Part shown: positions 24,290 to 36,500 of the stretch, piece after piece
Layout: every line of letters begins with the position of its first letter
Position numbering within the stretch: the stretch's first letter is position 1
DNA from: Schistosoma mansoni
Taxonomy: Eukaryota > Platyhelminthes > Trematoda > Strigeidida > Schistosomatidae
DNA: 64,000 nucleotides
NCBI RefSeq assembly: GCF_000237925.1
Contig: NC_031495.1
Span: 61,238,939 to 61,302,938, forward strand
Direction: 5' to 3'
Notes under the pieces: generated by a model
The model's database searches: none
What the model was told of the DNA's origin: nothing
Seen by the model: only the letters and a program-made list of their open reading frames with translations
Translations under genes and position numbers: made by a program

Positions 24290-24570
24290 CACGGATATTC
24301 GGGTCTTGACAACGCTATTGTCTGTAACAGCTTTGTAATCGAGGTTCACAAGTCCGATTAGACTGGAAGTCAGGAGTGAAAGAGTTGGGTGACATGCTTA
24401 GAAGATAGTCAATGTGTCGAGAAGTATGTAAGCCAAACTGATTAGTTTTTTCAAGGGATTGTCAACACAGCGTACTCAACGGTGATCTGATGCAGATGCT
24501 TGACCGAACTAGGATGCGTCCAGTAAAACTAATGAAGTCAGCGTCAATGTCGTCTACCGGCAGAATTGTC
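24290..24570 (-). repeat. Interspersed repeat C, diverged copy
   Basis: The reverse-strand relative of 2430-2780 and 57775-58110 ('AACTAATGAAGTCAGCGTCA', 'GGTGATCTGATGCAGATGCTTGA'-type blocks) has many substitutions. It ends about 190 bp before the first recognised MGAT5 exon. Confidence 0.45.
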
Positions 24571-24761
24571 CGTTTTGAGGGTTTGTTTAGGCGCTAAAAA
24601 TATATGGTCATTCAAACTGACTAACTACTGTTAAATGGCTCAATAGTTTTGCAAATTATTCATTTGTTACTGGTAAAAAAGCAGTTTACATTTTACTTCA
24701 AATTACTACTTTTATTTATGGGTGCTTTTATATCTTTAAGTTACTGAAAAAGTCTCATTTT

Positions 24762-24908
24762 GTGCTGGCAAATCACTTTTTCTACGGCCAATCGGTGGGA
24801 AAAAATCGTAAAAAATATAGAGTTTTGTTCATCGTTGTTATCTGCTTTGTTATACTTACAGCATTTTGGGTGATAAGTAATGATCATAAATATCTTGTGA
24901 AATATAAG
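24762..24908 (+). CDS. MGAT5: MGAT5 exon A (membrane anchor)
   Basis: A basic patch (KNRKKYR) precedes a ~18-residue hydrophobic span, the usual type II signal anchor. The exon ends AAG|GTACGT in phase 0. The true 5' limit is unknown: the frame is open back to 24621 without ATG, and the first listed codon is GTG. Confidence 0.75.
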
Positions 24909-27900
24909 GTACGTTTCATTTGTGATGTGTTAGTTAATTATTGACGTTTCTGAACCTAATAATTTTATAAAGAACATATATTTAGTTACTGAGGCATCCA
25001 AACAAAAGTTTATATCAACTTCAAGATATTCTAGTCATTAGGTGACAAAAGTAATTATGAAACTCGAAAACTTAAAATCAACGACTGTTTGTACCTGGAA
25101 AATAAACATCAGTTATAAAATATATCTGGGGATAAATCACCTGATTTCATCACCTAATTACCAAAGTCCGATTAGGAAATGTATGTAGTTTGTACTGCTG
25201 ACTTCTACCAGAAACAAATTCCGTTTTAAGGTCAATACTTGACAGTGTAACGATAGAATTAGAAATTATTCGCACAAATCTGTCCAAAAGTTAATGAACC
25301 TTTATTGATATGGGAAGTTGTAATAAATATCTATTTTGTTGCAAAAACATGGACCGTCAAGACCCATAAACTTAAACACAATCAATTTGTTAATCTTTCG
25401 TTTTTCTCTCTGTAATGTTCACAGAATCTTAGGTGATTGGTACTTGGCACTGAAAAAAACTACTTGACCTCCAATATATATATATATCGAAATTGTACAT
25501 GAATACAAGTATTTAGTATGTTTATTCCACTCACACTTAATGATTGTTTAACAATCATCACTTACAGGAGAATTCCGTATAGTTACTAAAAAGCTCCAAG
25601 CTACCTATCATTTTGAACGAATTTTGCGTTGAATTAATACAAAGAATATTATTTTAAATAAATATCACATTAAAGCAAATCGCTGTTATAATGATCAAGA
25701 TACTATACTGAAAATAAAATAAATAAGACCCTAAGTGATCATCATACTGGATCAAAAACGGAAGAGATACTGAGCAAAAATCACAAAGAGTTAAAAACGC
25801 AGTTTTGTCTTTTTATCCTGTCATATTAAAACCCTCCCTAACATTCTGGTTACTCGTCGAGTAGCTCACCTACAACAATTAATATCATTATGGAAAATAC
25901 ATTTTCAGCTAATGAGTGCTATCATATCTTCAATCTTCATTCATATTAGAAGAGTTGCTAAACTCGTTTCCTATAGTGTCCTTCCATTCTTACAGTTTGC
26001 TACTTCAGATACTTACCTGTCAATAGAGAATGACAATATAAAGATGTATACTGATAACTTTGATTTGCTGTGTTGTAAAAAATATTATTTATGTTTACTT
26101 TCATGTTTTACAGATCGATAATGATAACCCTTTGCAGAAGCACACCAGGGCTTTAGATTATATTCAAAACATGAGTCTTGATGACTCGTATAGTATAGAG
26201 TTAAATAAACACGGTATGTGTTCTAAAGTGTAACCAATTAATTAAATTTTATCAGTTTAAAACTTCGGTTTGTTTTTTATTTGACATAATGTTTATCAGT
26301 AACTTATTATCACCCCATGATAATATGTAGATTTATCGTGTAAGCGATTAAAATTTGACTGACTAATTAGAATAGGCAATTCATTCAGCATACAGAATTC
26401 GTTTATCGGCTTACATTTCGATGTTTTAGGAGTTTAATATATAAACAATTTGTTGGAAAGTTGGGTAGTTTTTCCTGATTCCCAATAATAGTTTACCTCT
26501 TATTTTACAGTAAGAAATCGTATTAAAACAAAATCAACTACTTAGATGAAGTCGGCTTCTATTTGGTGTGATTTTCAACCTTATATTCTTATCAGTGATA
26601 GGTCTATCAGATAAAAATCAGAGTAGGTAGGACTATGAACTATTATGAACACATGAGGGGTCATAACAAGTACATTTTCATTTAGTTCCGACTCATCCAG
26701 AAGTTCAAGTAGGTCTTCGATAGATAATCCTATTAGAGGTTAACAGTTCTGTGAGGAAATGACAGGTAGAATCCAGGTTTTATTAGAAAGGTTAATTATC
26801 TGGGAATTAACGAAAAAAAGCAAATCATGTATTAAAGCATACTGTTATTTTATTTTACCTGTTCATTTTTATAGATCGATATGATGGACAGACTCAGTGT
26901 GACATTCAACGTAAAGATTTAACGGGATATCCGGAATGTTTGTCCAAGATTGAAGTAAATTTTTACTCATGTTTGTTTTCTGATTACTCTATCAATTTAT
27001 TCGTAGCCTATCCTTATCTCGGAAATACATTATTATTAGTCAAAGTAATTAGTTTACCTTAGTTTTTAACGTCCTAGTAAATTATACGGAATTTACTCAA
27101 ATACATGCGCCTGTTATCCCTAGTGGAACGAAGGCTACCCACCATAATTCCCCAACCAACTCTGTCCTCCGCTCTCTTCTCCAGTTACTTCCAAGTGCTA
27201 TTCATTCTTCTCATGCCTGTCTCCGATTCCCGACGCAATGTAATAAGTGGTCTGCTTCTCTTCATTGTGCAGTATTAATAATAATAATAGCAATGATAAA
27301 TCTAGAATATTTCGATTAAAAAACTTACAATTTGCTATGACACCGACAACTGATACCTCTCTTTTTCTGAACACAGAATTGATGTGATTTTTTTGGTGTT
27401 TATTGCCTCAAGAAAAGCGCTAAGGCAAGGACAATTCTTCTGTTAATTTCGTTGAAAAATTTATGGATCCACTAACTTTTCATTCTTTTGTTGCTCGTTG
27501 AAACTTTACGAAAGTCGTTGATAACCTCAAATGATTTATTACTTAGTAATCTTAAGCAGTACACGTAACTTTTTTTATTGGAAGATCATCTTATTCATAA
27601 TAACCAGTGTCATTGCGTTGTATATTAATAGGGGCACAAAGCCACAAGTTATAACAGCCTCCCTTTTATCTTTGCTGAAACTACGTTTTTTTTTACATTC
27701 CACTATGTATCATTTAGTTAACTACGTATCAAGTGATGGTATTTCTATAGTTAAGATCATGAGTCAATTGAAGCTAGACCACCGTGGAAAACCTGGGAGC
27801 ACTGGACGGCCGTTTCGTCCTATTATGGGACTCCCCAGTAGTGCGCATCCACGACCCCGCACTCGCGAGATTCGAACTCAGGACCTACCAGTCTCGAGCC

Positions 27901-30530
27901 AGAGCCCTTAACCGATAGACCACTGAGCTGGCATCCAACGGTGTTAATGTCTAACCTCAACCAATCCACGAAAACGCGCGACCAACTTCCAATGTACTGA
28001 GGTAGATACCTGTCTCTACCTGACATGGATTAGCTCCACTGGCCACGACTTCTCACTAGAACTCTAGGAATTACCTCATGGAGCCAGTCACTAGTGAGCA
28101 CTGCTGAGGAGTCCCACAATAGGACGAAACGGCCGTCCAGTGCTCCCAGGTTTTCCACGGTGGTCTAGGCTTCAGTTGACTCATGATCCTAACTATAAAA
28201 TTACTAAAATCTCCACAGAACCCCCCTTGTGATGATGGTATTTCATTACTACACTCAAGGTGTAATAAGCGTCTTGCCCTTCTATCTAGACGCTTTTTAC
28301 ATGAATTTTTATTTTATTTCAGTGGATCTCGATAGCCCTATTAGATAAAAAGCATTTTCTAAAGTTTACGCCATAATTCAGTGGAAGCTTTAGTTTATCT
28401 GTTTACCTTTATACTAACGATCAGTAGGTTACTTATCAAAGTTAGAAAAACCAGTTATCTTTCACAGTACAAACTAGTCTTCATGCATGAACATTTACGA
28501 GGTCACCAAGTTTTTTACTGCACTGAGTATTAGTTTAATATGACCACAAACCCGGTTCTCCTATCCTCCTTCTATGTGCATGATAAAAATACTATGATTC
28601 GCACTCAGCTATCGACCATATTTAGCCTATGTAGAACGACAGTATGTAAATAGCTCACTTTGTATTCATTTTAATTGCTTTATAGTTATGTTTCTTTATG
28701 GTGAAGCTCTCCAGGAAATTCAGAATAACTCGTAGACTCAGTTGAATACACTGATTGATCAATGATTTGTTATCAATATCATCAAACTATGTTTTTGAAG
28801 TTGTAATTGGACTAATTGACTGAACAGTTCAAAATCATAATTTACTTATTAATCTGAACCAACCATTGTTAAACCTAGGCCCCCAAATGACTTGGTACGG
28901 CCGAGAGTGGGGAGAGTCCGCCCTCCCTCTCCAAATGCTCTCACATGGCCACGCGTATATAGCCTCTGCCAGGGAAGTCCTACTCACTGCCTTTCCATGG
29001 CGGGGGTGTTGTTTACGAAATTGAGAGGACAAAAAGCGGGTTGATGGACACGGAAAGTTCACCAAGGGGAGTTGGAAAACCCTGATTCCAAATCATTGGT
29101 TCACATGGGCTCCAGTATCCTGAGGGAACAAATGGCGTATGAATCAATCGTTAGTCACTGGCTACTATGGGACTGCATCTCCTCACGATGCTCCACTGCC
29201 TCAAAGGCTCTGAATGTGACCCCTTGAGGAAACCACCTGCTTCAGTTTGGGCACCTGGGCAGTATCACAGCCCTCACACATATCAAATGAGAGTTGTGAG
29301 GCGCATACATATCTGGTGGCACTTTGTCCCAATATTTATGTGTTTAAATAAATAAATAAAACCTAGACTCTGAGCTTTCAACTTATTAGTGAGATTTTTT
29401 AGGTATAGTTACCAAGATTTTGATGATTCTGATTATTTGAGTATTGACCATATTATTAATAATAAAGATAATGGCATATTTTAAATATCTTAATGAGTAG
29501 TAAATGAATGAGAATATTTATTCTCATAAGTGGTACCTTACATGAAGTCACAAAACGTCAGAAATGTAATTTTCTACTTTCTACTAATCGTTTTCAATAA
29601 TCTTATATAACATTTATAATAAAAATTAATAACTGAATGAATGTTATCTAATATTCGGTTTTCCTAGTGGTTACGGAGAAGTTGGCAAACTCATTCATGT
29701 TATGCTGAGTTAGGAGTAGATGGATCAGAATGTTCAATTTTTCGTTATCTTAGTGAAGTGAGTGCTATATTAATAAATCAATTTTTATCAATGGATTGTA
29801 CAATTCCTATGATCATTTTATCAAATTGAAATAAAAATTCATTGAGAATTAATTATACACTAAATGTGTAAATTATTTAGGCGAAAATTGAATTGATATT
29901 GAAATAATTCAATTAGTGATAAATAATCAAACATTATTGTTCATTGTAAGCAAAGATGGATAGTGGTTAGCAGTGGAATCCAGGACGCGCGTTTCGTCCT
30001 ATTTGGGACTCATCAGCTGGATGTATCTGCATCCCAGAGTTGACATTCACTCTGGGAATCGAACCCAGTACCTTTCACTTCAAACGCCATTGCGTTATCT
30101 ACTCGGCCACTGAATCCTAATAGCCACTGGGTTCAAGTCCCAGAGTGAACATCAACTCTGAGATGCAGGTACATCCAGCTGACGAGTCCCAAATAGGACG
30201 AAACGCGCATCCTGGATTCCAATGCTAACCACTATCCATCTTTGCTTACCATGCTTGTGAATTAAGGCTATATCGAGGCGATACGCAAAGTATGCACATA
30301 TGCCAATTAAAGACTGACCAGTTGCAGCCCTAACACATCGATGGGTAGATTCAAACAAACAATACTAAATGAATTATTGTCCATTTTTTAGAAATAAATC
30401 TCTTATTACGTTTAAAATATTGATCATATTGCCCAATATTTTACTTGGCTATCAACTGCTTTATTATAATCATTTCGAATTGTTTTATTGAATACCCTTT
30501 TTGTTTATAATTTGTTTGTATTTTCAATGT

Positions 30531-30571
<41 letters not shown>

Positions 30572-33500
30572 AGCTTTTCATATTCGTTAAATGAACAGTC
30601 GTCGAATTCATAAGTCGATTTAGGCTAAACTACTATTAAAAATCTGAAAGCAATGGACGCCCGTTTCTTCCCATTATGGGACTCCTTGACAGTACACAAC
30701 CGTGATTCCGCACACGGGGATCGAACTCGAGAATTTCAGTCTTGTATTCGAACGCCTTTTCTCTAGACGGCTGAGCCGGTATCCAACGTTGTTAATGTCT
30801 AACTTCGACCAATCCACGATACTGCACAACATTCCACCATGTTTTCAGTGCTTCCAGGTTTGTAATGGTGATCTAGCTTAAATCGACTCATGAATTCCAC
30901 TAACAAATTACTACAATCTCCACAAATTCCTATTCTGAACAATTGCTATTTAAAAATTTATTTTCATTGTAATATTATTCTTTAACTTCTCAAACACTTA
31001 CTTAACGTTTTTTATCAGTTGAAATTTACGAAAACTTCAATACATAATCATTTTTCTACTCTTCAGTAAACTACTATATATGTTAAACCAACAGAAAGTA
31101 CGATTTTACAGTTTAAACTAATGACATCATAGAAACAAATAAATTTCTTCACTGAACTGTATTTGATTCTATATTATTGACCAAATAAGTTCTTTTCATT
31201 TCTAATTGGTTGAAACAATCATTTACATAAGCAAAATACACTATATTTACTTGTAAAAACATCGTAATTAAGTGATTTCTAAGAGGAATCAATTAGATTT
31301 ATGTTTGTTAAGTCCTTATCTTTTACATTATATACAAGATATCAACTAAATTTCAAAAACCTATACATTTCAAGTAATTTATTTTGCTGTCAAGATATTG
31401 AATTCATTCTTTTCACTGAACAACATTTTAATTGAATAGTTGAAAGCGTAAGTCAATTGAAGCTAGACCACCAGGGAAAACCTGGAAGCACTGGAAGGCC
31501 GTTTCATCCTATTGTGGGACTCCTTTGTCCTGGGTTCGAATCTCGCTAGGCGAGGTCGTGGATGAGCACTGCTGAGGAGTCCTACAATAGGACGAAACGG
31601 CCTTCCAGTGCTTCTAGGTTTTCCCTGGTGGTCTAGCTTCAATTGACTCACGCTTTCAACTTTTAAAATACTAAATCTCCACAAAAACCCCTTCTGATNN
31701 NNNNNNNNNNNNNNNNNNNNNNNNNNNNNNNNNNNNNNNNNNNNNNNNNNNNNNNNNNNNNNNNNNNNNNNNNNNNNNNNNNNNNNNNNNNNNNNNNNNN
31801 NNNNNNNNNNNNNNNNNNNNNNNNNNNNNNNNNNNNNNNNNNNNNNNNNNNNNNNNNNNNNNNNNNNNNNNNNNNNNNNNNNNNNNNNNNNNNNNNNNAA
31901 TCTCCACAAAAACCCCTTCTGATAATAATAATCATATGGTCACTAGTGACTGACTTCGAGAGGTAAATCCGGGAGTTCTAGTGAGAAGCAGTGACCAGTG
32001 GAGTTCAAACCACGTCTGTTGTGAGATATCAACTCACTGAAGACAATTGGTAAACGGTTGCTCAGAATTCGTGGATTAGTTGGAGTTAGACATGCACACC
32101 ATCAGATGCCGGCTCAGTGGTCCATCGGTTAAGGGCTCTGGCGCGAGAATGGTAGGTCCTGGGTTCGAATCTCACTAAGCAAGGTCGTGGATACCCACTG
32201 CTGAGGAGTCCCATAATAGGACGAAACGGCCGTCCAATGCTTCCAGGTTTTCCCTGGTGTTCTAGCTTCAATTGACTCACGCTTTCAACTATGAAACTAC
32301 TAAATCTCCACAAAAACCCCTTCTGATAATAACATTTTAATTGTCTTCCTCTTTGGATTCATTTTCATGTAAACATTTTATCTTATCATTTCGAATAGGT
32401 TGAAGGTTTCTGCCCAATAATGGATAATCGAAAATTTGTAGAACAACATAGAAAAGCTCAGGTATAAATGATATAAATGTTTGTTTAATTTTAAATTATA
32501 TGTTTATAGGAAAATTGAATTACTACATTTCATGTTACACTCAAGTGTACTTAAAATTATTAAACACTGATGTACAATTAACTTGTTTCATTCTGAATAA
32601 TCAAATTAGAACTATGAGCTACACAAATCTTTGCGATTGTATTAGTCTTTATTCTTTAGATCTTTATTTTCTGATGTTTTTTCAAGTGCAATTTATGTGT
32701 AACTAATTTTCTATCAGTCATAACGTTTTTCTTTTTTCATTCGTGTGGTTTCGTTTGTAATTTACTTACAAAACAGTAATGCAGAATATTTCGATAATTT
32801 GTAAAGGTGTGTTTATTAGATATTCATTATTTACACTGTAATTGTTTCTGGTAAGTTTCTGTAGTGATTGTGTACACATTTAGTTTCTTTAAGGAGATAT
32901 ATATTACTTGGAAAATATACGGTTACATATCTGTTATGTTTTTCCTATTAGCTGGTGAATCTGTAGTTCAGTAGTTTATTTTCAATGATTTTAGCCAAGA
33001 AGATTTTTCCATTTTGCTTACTGTAATCTAAACTGTTGAAAAGGATCTGTAGACCACAAAATAAATATTAGGATAAGTCAAACAATTATTGGAAATATTA
33101 TATTCACAATTTCAGGTAAACGTGTATTACCTAATCAATTATGCCTCATAATAGCTTGAAATTATCACCGGTTACTTACATTCAAGAAGTAGAAACGAGT
33201 ATGTATAGGGCTGTGGCAATTGTTGAGTTTCTTTAAAGTCACGGACAGATCAGTGTTAGATCATCCCTGCTAACTTGGAAGCACTAAACGGTCGTTGCAT
33301 CTTAGTACCCACGATCCCGCACCGAAGGAACTCAAACCTGGAACTTTCGATCTCGCGTGCAAACGCCTAACCTCTAGACCAGTGGGCTGGAATTTAGTTA
33401 CTTACCAGAGACAACGGAAGCTGGTTGCGCGATGTCGTGAATTGACGAAATTCAGGCTTGTGTGCCATTGTGTTCCTACTTAGTAGTCTAGAGGATACGC

Positions 33501-36500
33501 TTTCACAGTCGAGATCGAAGGTTCCGCATTAGATTACTTTTGGTGTAGTTTCGTGGTTGTTCATTGTTTAGGAGTCTCATAATAAGACGAAACAATCATT
33601 TGTGCTTCCGGGTTTTCAATGGTAGTTTAACATTGATCGCTTCATGATATCCATGAAAGGAGAAGGATGTTGATTAAGTGTTTTCAAAAACATTACATCA
33701 ATTTTTTTGACGCACATTCATGCATTTTTTTTGAGAACTGACTTCGTTATCTGAACTTTGGTTATTATTGCACAATTGTACCTTTCCCGTTTTTCCTCAG
33801 ACTGGTCTTGCTTTTCAATACTTTCTTTTCCAGATAACTCGAGAACTTAACTATCTACTTGATCTATTACCTGCGAACAAAAACCATTTAGTATCAAACT
33901 TCTTTATGCGTGAGAGAGTAAAGCGCATTTGGCCCGACTGGCTAGCAGGAATTCAACACTATATAAATGGTGTTAATTTTTCGTTGCCTGATTCACTGGA
34001 TCATTGTAAACATTGTTCTACTGATGATATAACTTGCTTCACTCTTTGTCAGTCTACTAAAATAATAGGTCAACCGTTTTTATTTGGAAGACCAAAACTC
34101 AATGTGAGTGTTTCACGGTTTAAAATAATTTATGTCTTTCATAAATTTAAAGAGTGCAACGAGAGCCTGGATATGGTCTGAAAAATATGTATGCTCCAAG
34201 ACACCTTCAGGTTCCCCAGCGATCATTTAGCCAATGGGTATCTGAGTTGGCATCCTATGAAAAATAAGGAAGACTTGGTAATAATTTTTGACCTGAATGT
34301 AACGGCGTGACCACGAGATCCAATGTATTTGTCTCGTTCGCCGAAGGGAGGTACACACTGCCGAACAGTCTCACACTAGTATGAGGCAGTTATTCAAACC
34401 CACTCGGTTTTAAATGTCACTTCAGCTGATGTCAGTCAGTGAGGAAACCCAAGGCAGGTTATAATAATCTCCAGAAAATTTCTCAACCAAAATCTATTAA
34501 TTTTATTTACTTGACCGTTCCCAGTTTTCATATAAAATATCATGACAAGTAAAGCATTATTATCGAAATGTTTTATGGGCAAATACATCATATTTTCCGG
34601 GACAATTCTGTGTTTACACTCACTGAAATACTAACACTCTACGATTTCCTTTCTTTAGTATCACTGTGCAATTAACTTTTGTATTTCCTTATGCTGTTTA
34701 TCGTAATGACAGTTTTTAAAAATATGGCTATCTAAATAATTAATTTTGGTAAACTAGGTTCTGAGTTAGGATACTTTCAGCCGTGAAGCACAGTGTTTAG
34801 TTGGGATACACATTGCTTATGAATAGTGTAACCTATTCAGAATTACTGTTTACTGCAGTTGGTTGTAATAAGTCACCTCTCACTTACTTACATACGCCAG
34901 TTACTCCTCGTGTAGAAACGTAGGCCTCCCGTATGCCTTCTCTATCCATCTCTGTACTGGACAATCTTCTCAAGTTCTTTCCAGTTACCATTCATCCTAT
35001 TCATGTCTGATTCCGATTCTCGAAGCCATAAGTTATTTTCCATCTCTCTTCACGATTCAAAGTTTGTGGTCGCCTCGTGATGTAGTTTGGTGATTTATTC
35101 ATTGTATGTCCTATCTACTTCCAACGTCTTTTCATAATTTCCTCTTCAACTGGAATCTGGTTTGTTCTATCTGGTGCAAGGTTGTTGCCAACGGTATCCG
35201 GCCAACGGATGTCGAGTATCTTGTGTAGACAATTGCTTAGAAATACTTGTACTGTTTTGATGATAGTTGTGGTAGTTCTTCAATTTTCAGCTCCATACAG
35301 CAGAACTGACTATCTTGACATTCGTATTGAAGATCTCAACTTTGGTGTTGGTTGACAGACAGTTGTTTTGAGTTCCATATGATGGTTAGTTGTAGGAATG
35401 TGGTCCTTGCTTTACCAATATTTGCCTTCAAGTCTTCATCAATGATGCCACCTAAGGACGTGAAAAATACCTCTTCTCCATCAAGTGTGACTGGTTTGGT
35501 TGGCGATCTCTGTGTTATATTTGAGGGTCTTGCTTTTCGCTTTGTATATGTTGAGGCCTACTGATACAGAGGCTGCTGCCACACTAGTTGTCTTCACCTG
35601 TATTTGTTGATGTGTATGGGATAGAAGAGGTAGGTGATCTGTGAAGTGCATATCATCTAGTTGCATTCAACCTGTCCATTGTATTCTGTGCCTCCCGTCA
35701 GATGTAGGGGTCTTCATAATCCAGTCTATTGCCAGAAGAAAGAGAAAAGGTGGAGTAAGCAGACTTGTCCGACACCGGTTTACATTTGGAATGCATCTGT
35801 TAGCTGTCCTCCATCCACCACTTTGCACTGTAGTCCGTCGTATGAATTCCGTATGATAAGGCTGACGATTTTCTCAGCTACTCACACCATGGTGTCGAAG
35901 AAGGCTCCATAAGGCTCTCCTATCCACACTTTCAAACGCCTTCTCATAGTCAATGAGATTGGTATATAATGACGAGTTCCATTCAATTGATTGTTCAACG
36001 ATGATCCGTAGTGTCGCAATTAGGTCTGTGCATGACCGTTCCTTACGGAATCCAGCCTGTTGATCTCGAATTCGGTAGTCTACCGAGTCTTTCATCAGGT
36101 TCAGCAACACTCTGTTGAAAACGTTTCCTAGTACCGATAGTAGTGTGATTCCTCTGTAGTTCTCATAATTACACAGATTTCGTTTCTTTGGTATCGTGAT
36201 GAGATGTCCTTCCTTTTCATGTGTCAGTGATGGCTGTTCTTCGATCGTTGGTGGGGTGACATCTATAGGAAGGTTTGTGTGTGTTGCTTTGATGTTCGGT
36301 GGATCCAATGGAACTAGTGTATTCAAGAGTTCTTCACAATGTTCCGTCCAGCCGTTCTTTTGTTCTTGAATATCAGTGATTGTCTTGCTCTCTTTGTGCT
36401 TGACTGGTCGCTCTGGTTTACAATATTTGCCCGCTAGTTTCTTCGTCGTGTCACATAGTTGTCTGATATTTCCTCCTTTTACAGCTTTATCCGCTGTCAT

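Larger units (their letters stand above)
29946..30372. mobile_element. Sm-alpha-like SINE inverted (head-to-head) pair
   Basis: 29946-30125 is a minus-strand copy ending at the GTAAGC site (short 3' form). 30126-30372 is a plus-strand copy with B box, hammerhead and the long tail. An imperfect 13-bp duplication (ATTATTGTTCATT at 29933-29945, ATTATTGTCCATT at 30373-30385) brackets the pair, so it entered as one insertion into MGAT5 intron D-E. Confidence 0.85.
31435..32330. mobile_element. SINE-beta multimer (inverted + forward + gap + forward)
   Basis: 31435-31525 is an inverted 3' part. 31526-31698 is a forward partial copy with B box and hammerhead. 31699-31898 is a gap. 31899-32330 is the tail of a copy followed by a full forward copy (leader 31933 on, A box near 32119-32132, B box 32162-32172, hammerhead). 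The 13-bp duplication AACATTTTAATTG (31422-31434 and 32331-32343) brackets everything, so the array is one insertion. Confidence 0.85.

Noticed and set aside
28835-29355. Two short frames in the GC-rich element
   Set aside because: No conserved motif or start context. They depend on GC-rich composition and lie on opposite strands.
31463-31935. Open frames crossing the N gap
   Set aside because: They consist of gap characters and antisense SINE sequence.
32100-32180. tRNA gene-like sequences (A and B boxes, 'GGTTCGAATC')
   Set aside because: These and similar spots (for example 7741-7815, 40240-40300, 47840-47910) are heads of dispersed SINEs followed by hammerheads. They lack a convincing full cloverleaf and occur in many orientations.
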